Shown: one piece after another, positions 6,917 through 14,211 of the stretch | Layout: each line of letters opens with the position of its first letter | How positions within the stretch are numbered: the first letter of the stretch is position 1 | Assembly (NCBI GenBank): GCA_002391425.1 | Contig: DGEZ01000021.1 | Coordinates: forward strand, 558 to 19,715 | Direction of reading: 5' to 3' | DNA length: 19,158 bases | Source of the DNA: Micrococcales bacterium UBA3913 | GTDB taxonomy: Bacteria; Actinomycetota; Actinomycetes; Actinomycetales; Microbacteriaceae | The notes under the pieces: model-generated | Told to the model about the DNA's origin: nothing | Database searches by the model: none | Seen by the model: the letters and a program-made list of their open reading frames with translations, nothing else | Program-made: the position numbers and the translations under genes

Positions 6917-7402
6917 CTAGCCCTGGTAGCGCGCCACCGAGATGATCTCGACCGCGATATCTTTGCCGTTGGGTGCGGTGTAGCTCGTCTGCTGGCCCTC
7001 CGACAGACCCATGATGGCCTGCCCGATCGGGCTGTCCTCGCTGAATACCTTCGTGTCGGTACCGGCCGAGATCTCGTGGTTGCCGACAATGAACGTCATC
7101 TCACGACCTGCTACCCGGGCTGTGACGAGAGAGCCCGCGCTGATCGCCCCCACATCCCCGTCCGGTTGGCCGACCACGGCATTCTTCAGGAGCCTTTGCA
7201 GCTCCCGAATGCGTGCCTCCTGGCGTCCTTGCTCGTCCTTGGCGGCATGGTATCCGCCGTTCTCGCGTAGATCACCCTCGGACCGAGCCTCGTCGATCTT
7301 CTTCGCGATTTCGATTCGCCACGGGCCGGTCAGATACTCCAACTCGGCCGTGAGTCGATCGTAGGCTTCCTGGGTGAGCCATACCGGTTCCTCTTCTGCC
7401 AT
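6917..7402 (-). CDS. greA: Transcription elongation factor GreA
   Basis: The 161-residue protein is standard GreA size. The N-terminal half is a coiled coil (about 8-75) carrying GDLRENGGYHAAKDEQ (43-58), whose acidic D44 and E47 correspond to the tip residues that reach the RNA polymerase active site. The C-terminal FKBP-like domain ends with IAVEIISVARYQG. GreA rescues backtracked RNA polymerase by stimulating transcript cleavage. Start ATG (complement of 7400-7402) has a strong AGGAGG site. The DUF4307 gene lies upstream on the same strand and mca beyond it in the opposite direction, the order I recall for Rv1080c-Rv1082 in M. tuberculosis. Confidence 0.96.
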   Translation of the reverse strand: MAEEEPVWLTQEAYDRLTAELEYLTGPWRIEIAKKIDEARSEGDLRENGGYHAAKDEQGRQEARIRELQRLLKNAVVGQPDGDVGAISAGSLVTARVAGREMTFIVGNHEISAGTDTKVFSEDSPIGQAIMGLSEGQQTSYTAPNGKDIAVEIISVARYQG

Positions 7403-7429
7403 GTGGGCCTCCTGACGTGCTGATCTTCC

Positions 7430-7435
7430 ATTCTA
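7430..7435 (-). promoter_or_regulatory. Possible greA -10 box
   Basis: On the minus strand this reads TAGAAT, a good TANNNT -10 match, 27 nt before the greA ATG, leaving room for the AGGAGG ribosome site. The -35 region is weak. The rest of 7436-7527 holds only a small CCCTAGGG palindrome. Confidence 0.4.
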
Positions 7436-7527
7436 GTCGGCGGGCTGTGGGATGGCTTTGTTCGGGGGCTTTTCCCTAGGGGAGACGTAGGTGCCGGGAG
7501 ACACACAGGCAGGACAACAGTGCGAGG

Positions 7528-7923
7528 TTAATCCGAGGTGAGCCAGCACTGCGGGGCGGTGGCTGCGATCGGGGTCTGCACCGTCCGAACCGTGACGGTC
7601 AGGCTCTGCGTGTACTCGGTGCTGGCGGGAACATCGATGTATCGCCACCCGACGGTGGACTGCCCATCCCCGAGCGCCTGAACCGCACATCGCGCGGTGC
7701 TTCCGGGCGCCATCGTCACCGTGACGGTGACGTCCACGCTGCTGCCATCGGGGTTGTCCACGTATTTGGGCACGCTGTATTCGATGTGAGCTGTGGGCTG
7801 GAGCCAGACGAGCACGGCCACTGCAATGATCCCGAGGGGCACGAAAATAGCGCCCAGAACCCACCACACCTTGCGGGAATGATGCCGAACGCCATAACGC
7901 TGGGCAAGGAATGCCTCCGACAC
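7528..7923 (-). CDS. DUF4307 family membrane protein
   Basis: The 131-residue protein has a short cytoplasmic start with the conserved-looking LAQRYG segment, one membrane helix (about 19-41, VWWVLGAIFVPLGIIAVAVLVW), and an outer beta-rich domain with two cysteines, one in TARCAVQAL and one in PQCWLTSD, that could form a disulfide. This layout, and its position between greA and mca, match the actinobacterial DUF4307 proteins (Rv1081c in M. tuberculosis, from memory). No biochemical function is established. The start is GTG, complement of 7921-7923, with GAGGAGG just upstream. It is divergent from mca across a 74-nt gap, which must hold both promoters; AACCTA at 7948-7953 (TAGGTT on the minus strand) is a possible -10 for it. 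Confidence 0.85.
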   Translation of the reverse strand: MSEAFLAQRYGVRHHSRKVWWVLGAIFVPLGIIAVAVLVWLQPTAHIEYSVPKYVDNPDGSSVDVTVTVTMAPGSTARCAVQALGDGQSTVGWRYIDVPASTEYTQSLTVTVRTVQTPIAATAPQCWLTSD

Positions 7924-7997
7924 GCAACCTCCTCGGTATCCTTGGATAACCTAACACTCGGACCCCATGTCGGGCTGAGATCGAACGGAGGCAGGGC

Positions 7998-8900
7998 GTG
8001 GCGCAGGTGATTCTCATGGCTGTGCACGCGCATCCGGATGACGAATCCAGCAAAGGCGCGGCCACGTATGCGAAATACGCCGCGCAGGGTGATCGTGTCG
8101 TCATCGTGTCCTGCACGGGGGGAGAATCCGGCGATATCCTGACCGCTCCGGAGTACAACACCGCGCGATCCAGCTGGGACCTTCCCGGTGTCCGGCATCA
8201 GGAGATGGAACGAGCGCAGCAGGTGCTCGGCGTTGAGCACCTGTGGCTGGGATACCGCGACTCGGGGATGCCCCCGCAGGGGCAGCACGTGTCGCCTCTG
8301 AGCTTCGCCGGGGTGCCTCTGGCGTTGAGCATCCAGCCTCTCGTCGCTGCGATTCGACGCGTTCGCCCTCACGTGGTGGTCACGTATGACGAACGGGGCG
8401 GGTACCCGCATCCCGATCACATCCGATGTCACGAAGTGACGGTCGCAGCCATTGAGGCTGCGGCGCGTCCGGAGTATCACCGAGAACTGGGCGAGCCGTG
8501 GCAGGTGCTCAAGCTCTATTACGAGCGGACCTTCACCGCTGAGCGCATGGCGGCGCTCGCGGAACAAGCGCAGCGCACCGAACATCCGCAGGCGCGGGAG
8601 TTGTCCGAGCGCGTCGGGCGCGGGGGGCGCCACCGGGTGACCACGCATATTCCGGTCGCCGACTTCCTCGAGACCCGGGACGAGGCGCTTCGTCAGCATC
8701 GCAGTCAGGTCAGTGACCAGGACACGCCCTTCTTCTTCGTGGATAACGAGCTGCAGCGAGCGGCTTGGCCGTGGGAAGATTTCGAACTGGTGTGGTCGCG
8801 GGTCGGTAGCCCCGTGCCGGAGAGCGACCTATTCGCGGGGGTACGCACCCCGCGAGAATCCCCCGCAGGACCAGCCGCACAGCAGAACCCGGCAGAATAG
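7998..8900 (+). CDS. mca: Mycothiol S-conjugate amidase
   Basis: The 300-residue enzyme belongs to the LmbE/PIG-L zinc deacetylase family. Metal ligands are visible in AHPDDE (H12, D15) and in GGYPHPDH (H141). The residue after the first motif is lysine 19 (DESSKGAAT), which in Mca marks mycothiol conjugate recognition, while MshB has serine there (known from M. tuberculosis Mca). It cleaves mycothiol adducts of electrophiles and antibiotics to a mercapturic acid, which is exported, and GlcN-Ins, which is recycled. The GTG start is preceded by GGAGG. It shows that the host makes mycothiol. A small membrane protein gene starts five bases after its stop. The extra 20-residue proline- and alanine-rich tail is probably disordered. 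Confidence 0.93.
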   Translation: MAQVILMAVHAHPDDESSKGAATYAKYAAQGDRVVIVSCTGGESGDILTAPEYNTARSSWDLPGVRHQEMERAQQVLGVEHLWLGYRDSGMPPQGQHVSPLSFAGVPLALSIQPLVAAIRRVRPHVVVTYDERGGYPHPDHIRCHEVTVAAIEAAARPEYHRELGEPWQVLKLYYERTFTAERMAALAEQAQRTEHPQARELSERVGRGGRHRVTTHIPVADFLETRDEALRQHRSQVSDQDTPFFFVDNELQRAAWPWEDFELVWSRVGSPVPESDLFAGVRTPRESPAGPAAQQNPAE

Positions 8901-8905
8901 GACCC

Positions 8906-9145
8906 GTGACCGTGATAGCACTGCATGCGTACCAGATTCTCGCTGACAGTTCGGAGGCCAGTAGCGAGGTGGACCCCACCTTAGTGACGCCGGGCCCCGT
9001 CGGCTTCACGGTCTTTATTCTGCTGGTTTTCGTGGTCGTTGGCCTGGGCTGGGATCTCACCCGCAGGCTGCGGCGCAATCGCTACCGCGAGGAGATATCC
9101 GAGCGGCTGGACGCCGAGGAGCATACCGACTCATCAGCACCGTGA
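8906..9145 (+). CDS. Small single-pass membrane protein downstream of mca
   Basis: This 79-residue product has a short outer N-terminal part, one strong membrane helix (about 33-50, FTVFILLVFVVVGLGWDL) and a basic then acidic tail (RRLRRNRYREE). A small membrane protein follows mca in M. tuberculosis as well (Rv1083, from memory), which supports it as real. It starts with GTG only five bases after the mca stop, so it is probably co-translated. Codon 26 is the rare TTA (8981-8983). No function is known. The next in-frame start choices would cut off most of the N-terminus, so I keep the first GTG. Confidence 0.78.
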   Translation: MTVIALHAYQILADSSEASSEVDPTLVTPGPVGFTVFILLVFVVVGLGWDLTRRLRRNRYREEISERLDAEEHTDSSAP

Positions 9146-9155
9146 CGGACGCTGC

Positions 9156-9179
9156 CGTGACGGTGTCGGCGCCGTCACG
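9156..9179. terminator. Hairpin between convergent genes
   Basis: CGTGACGG (9156-9163) pairs with CCGTCACG (9172-9179) around an 8-nt loop. It lies between the end of the small membrane protein gene and the end of the hemolysin III gene, and so could end transcription from both sides. No T-run is present. Confidence 0.6.
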
Positions 9180-9192
9180 CGGCTGTGCGCTC

Positions 9193-9975
9193 TCAGGACA
9201 GGCCCACCGGGGGGTTGAGCGCCACGAAGTAGAGGGCGACGCAGTGACAGGCGAACGCCACGACAGTCAGGGAGTGGAAGATCTCATGGAAACCGAAAAC
9301 ACCCGGGAAGGGGTTCGGCTTCTTGATGCCGTAGATGAGCGCTCCGACGCTGTAGCACACGCCGCCGACGACGATGAGAATCATGGCAGGGATGCTCGCG
9401 GCGAAGAAATCGCCGAGGTACATCACAGCGGCCCAGCCCATGAGCACATAGATAGGTACGTACAGCCAGCGCGGGGCGGACACCCAGAACACCCGGAAAA
9501 GGATGCCGAGTAGCCCGACGCTCCAGACGATGGACAGCAGGATCGTGGCCTGCCGGTGCGGCAGACACAGCACGGACAGCGGCGTGTAGGTTCCGGCAAT
9601 CAGCAGGAAGATGTTCGAGTGGTCGATGCGCTTGAGGGTGACCTTCATGCGCGGGCCCCAATTGAACCGATGATAGAGGGCCGAGTTGCCGAACAACAGC
9701 ATCGACGTGACCATGAATACCGCGCAGCTGAGCTTCGCCGCTGTTCCCTGTGCGAGGGTAATCAGCACGATTCCGGCGGCAACGGCGAGCGGGAATGTGA
9801 CGGCGTGGATCCAGCCGCGCCACAGCGGTTTCTCCCCGAGCGCCACCTCTCGCTTGGAAGCCGTGATGGGGAAATACGGTAATCCGGGTTGTTCGGCGTG
9901 CACGGCCTGCTCGAGCTGCGCCTCCTGAACGTGACCGTTCGTCTCTGTGGGGTGCTGCCTGTGAGTTGCCGTCAT
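9193..9975 (-). CDS. Hemolysin III / TrhA (PAQR-like) membrane protein
   Basis: The 260-residue protein has a polar N-terminal stretch of about 50 residues, then seven hydrophobic segments. It keeps the family's putative metal site: serine and histidine in SALYHRFNW (S98, H102), aspartate in RIDHSNIFLLIAGTYTP (D118), and the histidine pair HEIFH (H230, H234). PAQR/YqfA relatives influence membrane fluidity or lipid balance; true haemolysis is doubtful. An ATG start at the complement of 9973-9975 fits a leaderless message because TATGCT lies six bases upstream and no Shine-Dalgarno is seen. It is divergent from the prenyl synthase gene, as I recall for Rv1085c/Rv1086. Confidence 0.9.
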   Translation of the reverse strand: MTATHRQHPTETNGHVQEAQLEQAVHAEQPGLPYFPITASKREVALGEKPLWRGWIHAVTFPLAVAAGIVLITLAQGTAAKLSCAVFMVTSMLLFGNSALYHRFNWGPRMKVTLKRIDHSNIFLLIAGTYTPLSVLCLPHRQATILLSIVWSVGLLGILFRVFWVSAPRWLYVPIYVLMGWAAVMYLGDFFAASIPAMILIVVGGVCYSVGALIYGIKKPNPFPGVFGFHEIFHSLTVVAFACHCVALYFVALNPPVGLS

Positions 9976-9981
9976 GGCTCA

Positions 9982-9987
9982 AGCATA
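9982..9987 (-). promoter_or_regulatory. -10 box for leaderless hemolysin III gene
   Basis: Minus-strand TATGCT lies six bases before the ATG, matching TANNNT with transcription starting at the A of ATG. It is 27 nt from the opposite -10 of the prenyl synthase gene, so the two promoters probably share their upstream regions. Confidence 0.55.
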
Positions 9988-10014
9988 GTGAGCAACGGCA
10001 CCGATGGAGTTCGG

Positions 10015-10020
10015 TAGGTT
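10015..10020 (+). promoter_or_regulatory. -10 box for leaderless Z-prenyl synthase gene
   Basis: TAGGTT is followed by six bases (agagac) and then the GTG start at 10027. There is no Shine-Dalgarno sequence, consistent with a leaderless transcript. The -35 region is poor. Confidence 0.55.
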
Positions 10021-10026
10021 AGAGAC

Positions 10027-10806
10027 GTGACAGGTTCTCAACGTGAGCGTCGCTCCGTACTGTATCGGATGTACGAGCGCAGGCTACAACGGCAGATTCC
10101 TGCCGCAGCGCTGCCGCATCACGTTGCGGTTGTCGTGGATGGAAATAGGCGCTGGGCGAAGCGTCAGAATGGTCAGATATCCGAGGGGCATCGCGTCGGA
10201 GCCGAAAACGTGGTGCGCTTCCTGCAGTGGTGCGATGAGTTGGGCATCAGCGTGGTGACCGTGTACCTCATCTCGAATCACAATTTGTCCAAGCGAAGCT
10301 CCGATGAGCTCAGCGAACTGTTTCGGATCTGCTCGAACCTTGCCCGGGTCCTTTCCGAGAATCCGCGCTGGCGCATTCGCCACGTGGGCGCGATGGGCAA
10401 TCTTCCGGTCACCGTCCAGGATGCCCTGCACGCCGCCATCGCCGCGACGCAGGACCATGACGGCATGGTGGTGAATCTCGCCATGGCCTACGGCGGGCGT
10501 CGAGAGATCTCGGATGCTGTCAAGCAAATCGTTGCGGAGCACCGCGCGGCCGGCGGAACGATTGATGACCTCGCGGAGGTGTTGTCCGAGGACGCGATCA
10601 ACAGTCACCTGTACACCGGTGGGCTGCCCGACCCCGACCTCGTGCTGCGCACCTCGGGGGAACAACGGATCTCGGACTTCATGCTGTGGCAGAGCGCGAA
10701 CTCCGAGTTCTACTTCGCCGAGGCCCTGTGGCCGGATTTCCGGCGCGTCGATTTTCTCCGCGCACTGCGCAGCTATGCGAGCCGGAACCGTCGATTCGGC
10801 GGATAG
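10027..10806 (+). CDS. Cis (Z)-prenyl diphosphate synthase, UppS family, Rv1086-like
   Basis: The 259-residue enzyme is a cis-prenyltransferase. Catalytic Asp is in VVDGNRRWAKR (D38), followed by the conserved HRVGAENVVRFLQWC segment, and the C-terminal diphosphate-binding RTSGEQRISDF (208-218) with SEFYF after it. It condenses isopentenyl diphosphate onto an allylic diphosphate in the cytoplasm, supplying the lipid carrier pathway for cell-wall synthesis. Most UppS proteins read DGNGRWA; the arginine here matches what I recall of M. tuberculosis Rv1086, which makes short Z,E-farnesyl diphosphate. That makes a short-chain enzyme more likely than the main undecaprenyl synthase. The GTG start is set by the TAGGTT box six bases upstream; a later ATG (codon 15) would remove a conserved basic N-terminal helix. 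Confidence 0.88.
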   Translation: MTGSQRERRSVLYRMYERRLQRQIPAAALPHHVAVVVDGNRRWAKRQNGQISEGHRVGAENVVRFLQWCDELGISVVTVYLISNHNLSKRSSDELSELFRICSNLARVLSENPRWRIRHVGAMGNLPVTVQDALHAAIAATQDHDGMVVNLAMAYGGRREISDAVKQIVAEHRAAGGTIDDLAEVLSEDAINSHLYTGGLPDPDLVLRTSGEQRISDFMLWQSANSEFYFAEALWPDFRRVDFLRALRSYASRNRRFGG

Positions 10807-10814
10807 CGGAGGCA

Positions 10815-10846
10815 GGGTGCATCCGTGCGGAGCTTCGCACGCACCC
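10815..10846 (+). terminator. Bulged hairpin after the prenyl synthase gene
   Basis: GGGTGC (10815-10820) pairs with GCACCC (10841-10846), and inside it GTGCG (10825-10829) pairs with CGCAC (10836-10840), leaving a four-base bulge on the left. It starts 8 nt after the stop codon and is a plausible terminator without a T-run. Confidence 0.5.
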
Positions 10847-10944
10847 GGATTCCGGGAAAGCGTGGGACGAGAGTTAACCCATCGTTTACGAGCCGGGCCC
10901 GTGTCGCGCCGGTCTGCTGCTGTTTGTGGATCATAGCCTCGAAT

Positions 10945-11044
10945 CAGTCAGGTAGCCCGCCTGACTGCGGGATGGCTTACCCAGAGACTTTCCCGTTGGC
11001 GACCATCTCGCAGTTTCCGAGCCGGGGCGTGCCCCCGGAGGGGA
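10945..11044 (+). promoter_or_regulatory. Structured leader of phoH
   Basis: The gap before phoH holds a perfect 8-bp hairpin, CAGTCAGG (10945-10952) with CCTGACTG (10960-10967). An alternative pairing, CCCGC (10956-10960) with GCGGG (10967-10971), which GTAG (10952-10955) and CTTAC (10976-10980) can extend, excludes it. Further down, CCGGGG (11022-11027) pairs with CCCCGG (11033-11038) and takes in the first two bases of the GGAGGGG ribosome site (11037-11043). This layout resembles a cis-acting RNA switch or attenuator. I do not recognise a known riboswitch class. The stretch 10847-10944 shows nothing I can name; no promoter stands out. Confidence 0.4.
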
Positions 11045-11050
11045 GTGGTC

Positions 11051-12409
11051 GTGAGCCCAGCAGTGAGTATCGAGACAGCGAATCGCATCGAGAACGATCA
11101 GGATGCCGGCACGGATCAGCTGACCTACGTTCTGGACACCTCCGTTCTGCTGTCAGACCCGTCAGCGTTCTTCCGTTTCGCTGAGCACGAGGTGGTCATC
11201 CCGGTGGTCGTGATCAGCGAGCTGGAGGGGAAACGCCACGACCTAGAACTGGGGTACTTCGCCCGCCAGGCGCTGCGTTATCTGGATGAACTGCGCTCCA
11301 CCTACGGTCGGCTCGACTTTCCGATTCCGATTGGGGATGTGGGCGGTACGCTCCGCGTAGAGCTCAACCACTCGAACCAGTCGGTGCTCCCGTCGGGGTT
11401 CCAGCTGGGGGACAACGATTCGCGCATCCTGGCTGTCGCACAGAACCTGACGAACGAGGGATGCCACGTCGTGGTCGTGTCGAAAGACATGCCGATGCGT
11501 GTGAAGGCCTCCTCCCTGGGCATCGCGGCCGAGGAGTACCGCAACGAGCAGGCGCACGATGCGAGCTGGACGGGTATCGCCGAGTGCGAGCTGTCTGCCG
11601 ACGAGATGGCAGAGCTGTACGAGCAGGAATCGATCGATCATCCGGTCGCCCGGCAGCACCCGGTCAACACGGGGCTGATCATCCAGTCCCCGCGGGGGTC
11701 TGCTCTCGGCCGGGTGGTCTCCGGTGGCGTGGTGCGTCTCGTGCGCGGCGACCGCGAGGTGTTCGGGTTGCACGGTCGCAGTGCCGAACAGCGTTTGGCC
11801 ATTGACCTGCTCCTGGACCAGTCGGTGGGGATCGTCTCTCTGGGCGGGAGGGCCGGTACCGGCAAGTCTGCGCTCGCCCTGAGCGCGGGCCTGGAGTCGG
11901 TTCTCGAGCGGCAGCAGCAGCGCAAGATCATGGTGTTCCGTCCCCTGTATGCGGTCGGCGGTCAGGAGCTGGGCTACCTGCCGGGGGACAAGGAAGAAAA
12001 GATGGGTCCGTGGGCGCAGGCGGTTTTCGACACGCTTGGCTCCGTGGTCTCGCCGGAGGTCCTCGAGGAGGTCATTGCGCGGAACCTACTGGAGGTGCTT
12101 CCGCTGACGCATATCCGGGGGCGCTCGCTGCATGATGCGTTTGTCATCGTGGACGAGGCGCAGTCCCTGGAACGGAATGTGCTGCTGACGATGCTCTCGC
12201 GCATCGGGCAGAATTCCCGGGTGGTGCTCACCCATGATGTGAATCAGCGGGACAACCTGAGGGTGGGACGCCACGATGGTATCGCCGCCGTGGTGGAGGC
12301 TCTCAAGGGTCATCCGCTGTTCGGGCACGTGACCCTGGTGCGCTCGGAGCGCAGCGCGATTGCGGCTCTGGTGACGGAGGTGCTGGAGGAGCGCAACCTC
12401 GTGTTCTGA
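11051..12409 (+). CDS. phoH: PIN-PhoH fusion ATPase/ribonuclease (PhoH2 type)
   Basis: The 452-residue protein joins an N-terminal PIN nuclease domain (about 25-165) to a C-terminal PhoH ATPase domain (about 238-445). PIN acidic residues are visible in VLDTSVLL (D29), SELEGK (E57, E59) and GDNDSRIL (D121, D123). Walker A is GRAGTGKS (266-273), Walker B FVIVDEAQ (364-371), and RVGRHDGI lies further on. The known mycobacterial PhoH2 is an ATP-dependent RNA helicase and ribonuclease, so a role in RNA processing is likely. I prefer GTG at 11051 because GGAGGGG ends seven bases before it; a GTG at 11045 would be too close. The structured leader suggests regulation at translation. It matches Rv1095 in both type and place. 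Confidence 0.93.
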   Translation: MSPAVSIETANRIENDQDAGTDQLTYVLDTSVLLSDPSAFFRFAEHEVVIPVVVISELEGKRHDLELGYFARQALRYLDELRSTYGRLDFPIPIGDVGGTLRVELNHSNQSVLPSGFQLGDNDSRILAVAQNLTNEGCHVVVVSKDMPMRVKASSLGIAAEEYRNEQAHDASWTGIAECELSADEMAELYEQESIDHPVARQHPVNTGLIIQSPRGSALGRVVSGGVVRLVRGDREVFGLHGRSAEQRLAIDLLLDQSVGIVSLGGRAGTGKSALALSAGLESVLERQQQRKIMVFRPLYAVGGQELGYLPGDKEEKMGPWAQAVFDTLGSVVSPEVLEEVIARNLLEVLPLTHIRGRSLHDAFVIVDEAQSLERNVLLTMLSRIGQNSRVVLTHDVNQRDNLRVGRHDGIAAVVEALKGHPLFGHVTLVRSERSAIAALVTEVLEERNLVF

Positions 12410-12454
12410 ACACGCGCTGTGATTCTCGGCACCTGGCCGGGCTGCGTGCCCCCG

Positions 12455-12910
12455 CTACTGGTCGCGCTCCGCGGGAATGTAGGTGCGGCCTTCGAACGGG
12501 ATGCTCAGCACGGCGGTCGTGCGCGTGCGAACCTCCCCTTCGGTGCGCAGCCTGTTCAGGAGCGCCTCCATGTCAATGGGTGCCGCAACCCGGGCGAATA
12601 GGACGTAGCTTGCGTCCCCCGCCACCGAATAGCAGGCTTCGATCTCGGGGATGCTCTCGAGGCGCTCGGGCAGGTCGTCGGGCGCTGACGGGTCGAGGGG
12701 CGTGATCTCAATGAGTGCGGAGAACATCAGCCCGAGTTTGTCGGGAGAGATTACCGCACGGTACCCCTCGATGGTGTGACTGGCTTCGAGCTTGTGCATC
12801 CTGCCCTGTATGGCGGAGATGGACAGGCCGGTCGCCTCGGCGAGCTTGGCGAGGGTGGCCCGACCGTCGGTTTGGAGAACGGTCAGTATCGTGCGGTCGA
12901 TTGCATCCAT
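12455..12910 (-). CDS. Lrp/AsnC family transcriptional regulator
   Basis: The 151-residue protein has an N-terminal winged helix-turn-helix (about 4-60; DAIDRTILTVLQTDGRATLAKLAEATGLSISAIQGRMHKLE, in pieces typical of Lrp/AsnC) and a C-terminal effector-binding RAM domain (about 65-140). Such proteins form dimers to octamers and bind several phased sites, responding to an amino acid. The message looks leaderless: a TACACT box lies seven bases before the ATG and no ribosome site is seen. It sits 72 nt downstream of an aminotransferase gene on the same strand, which is its most likely target. M. tuberculosis likewise has an Lrp gene next to a lysine aminotransferase, though at another locus and of another aminotransferase type (from memory). 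It converges with phoH. Confidence 0.9.
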   Translation of the reverse strand: MDAIDRTILTVLQTDGRATLAKLAEATGLSISAIQGRMHKLEASHTIEGYRAVISPDKLGLMFSALIEITPLDPSAPDDLPERLESIPEIEACYSVAGDASYVLFARVAAPIDMEALLNRLRTEGEVRTRTTAVLSIPFEGRTYIPAERDQ

Positions 12911-12917
12911 ACCGTTC

Positions 12918-12923
12918 AGTGTA
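12918..12923 (-). promoter_or_regulatory. -10 box for leaderless Lrp/AsnC gene
   Basis: Minus-strand TACACT, then seven bases, then ATG. This gives the regulator its own promoter in the 72-nt gap after the aminotransferase gene. No clear -35 box is visible. Confidence 0.5.
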
Positions 12924-12982
12924 GATGCCGGTTCAGCTCATACAGGCCGAAGGATACCTGTGATCTCCGTATCGCCGGGTGC

Positions 12983-14200
12983 TCATACCGCGAGCGGGAT
13001 GCGTGCATTCTCCACCTGGGAGCGGTCGCGCGTCACGATGTCTGCGAACTCGACGATGCGGTTCACGGCCGTGCACAGGTCCCCGGAGTCGCCGACGTAC
13101 GATACGCGCACGAGGCCGGGGTGTGCCGCACCGAACGCCTCTCCGGGGACGACGGCGACGTGCTCCTGTTCGAGTAACCGGTGAGCGAACTCGGTTCCTG
13201 TCATTCCTGTCCGATGTATGTCGAGAAGGGCATAGAAAGCGCCCTCGGAGGGGATCATGTGCACGGTGGGGTGGTTCTGCAGGATGCGCGCCAGGATGTC
13301 CCTGTTGGCTCGATACGTGGCGGCGCGCCGGCGCACACTGGTGAGCGGTCCGGATAGCGCCGCGGTGGCGGCGTATTGGGCTCCGCTGTTCACCGATGAG
13401 TGCAGGAGTTCCGCCATGGCCGCACTGTGCTCGATGACGGGTGCTGGGGCATGCAGGTAGCCGATGCGCCACCCGGTCATGGCGAAGGTCTTGGACAGGC
13501 TCTCCACGACAACGGTGCGCTCGCGCATCCCGGGTGCGGCCGCGATGCTGGGTGCGGCCGAACCATCGGGGGAGGTGTAGTCGAATGCGTGGTACACCTC
13601 ATCGGAGATCGCCCACAGGTCGTGGCGCACACACAGCTCGGCGATCTGTGCCAATTGCGCGCGGTTGGTGACGGCACCGGATGGGTTGCCGGGGGTGTTG
13701 ATGAGAATCGCTCGGGTACGTGGCGTGATCGCACGGGTGATGTCGTGAGCAGACAACCGCATCCCGTTTTCTGGGCGCAGGGGAACGTGCACGCTGCGCC
13801 CTCCGGCCAGCGCGATCTGCGCGTCATAGGAGGGGAATGCGGGCGTGGGGACGATGACCTCATCCCCGGGGTTGACCACGCTGAGTGTTGCGAGGTACAG
13901 GCCGAAGGTTGCGCCGGGGACGATCTGTGTCTCCGTCTCGGGGCTGTAGCGCAGTTCTTTGACGCGCGCCGTGTATGCGCTGGCTGCATCCCGTGTCTCG
14001 CGCAGACCCAGGACGTTGCTGTACTTCGTATGTCCGTCAGCTTGTGCGGCGTTCGCCGCCGCCACGACGTGCGGATCTGCCGTCTCGGCGGGCTCCCCGA
14101 CCGCCAGCGAGATGACATCGGGGATGCGCGCCGCTGCGTCGAATATGGTGCGGATGCCTGAACGGGGTATCTGCTCATACAGGGAAGAGGGACGAGGCAT
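12983..14200 (-). CDS. Class I PLP-dependent aminotransferase
   Basis: The 405-residue protein is a fold-type I aminotransferase of the aspartate/aromatic group. It shows the NTPGNPSG segment (168-175), the cofactor aspartate and tyrosine in ISDEVYHAF (D200, Y203), the Schiff-base lysine in ESLSKTFAMTGWRIGY (K237) and a C-terminal arginine in LVRVSYVGD for the substrate carboxylate. It moves an amino group between an amino acid and a 2-oxo acid; the amino acid cannot be read from sequence. ATG at complement 14198-14200 opens the conserved PRPSSLYEQIP; a GTG three codons earlier is possible. Neither has a Shine-Dalgarno sequence. One codon (complement of 13175-13177) is TTA. The promoter is unusually AT-rich with repeated operator-like words, and an Lrp/AsnC gene lies just downstream. 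Confidence 0.92.
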   Translation of the reverse strand: MPRPSSLYEQIPRSGIRTIFDAAARIPDVISLAVGEPAETADPHVVAAANAAQADGHTKYSNVLGLRETRDAASAYTARVKELRYSPETETQIVPGATFGLYLATLSVVNPGDEVIVPTPAFPSYDAQIALAGGRSVHVPLRPENGMRLSAHDITRAITPRTRAILINTPGNPSGAVTNRAQLAQIAELCVRHDLWAISDEVYHAFDYTSPDGSAAPSIAAAPGMRERTVVVESLSKTFAMTGWRIGYLHAPAPVIEHSAAMAELLHSSVNSGAQYAATAALSGPLTSVRRRAATYRANRDILARILQNHPTVHMIPSEGAFYALLDIHRTGMTGTEFAHRLLEQEHVAVVPGEAFGAAHPGLVRVSYVGDSGDLCTAVNRIVEFADIVTRDRSQVENARIPLAV

Positions 14201-14211
14201 AACAAACACAC

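Noticed and set aside
9193..9975. Hemolysin III as a true toxin
   Set aside because: The PAQR-type metal site and seven-helix pattern indicate a membrane homeostasis protein; the name is historical and there is no virulence context.
12955..13180. Plus-strand frames opposite the end of the aminotransferase gene
   Set aside because: They lack family similarity, and the aminotransferase C-terminus with its carboxylate-binding arginine continues through the region on the other strand.
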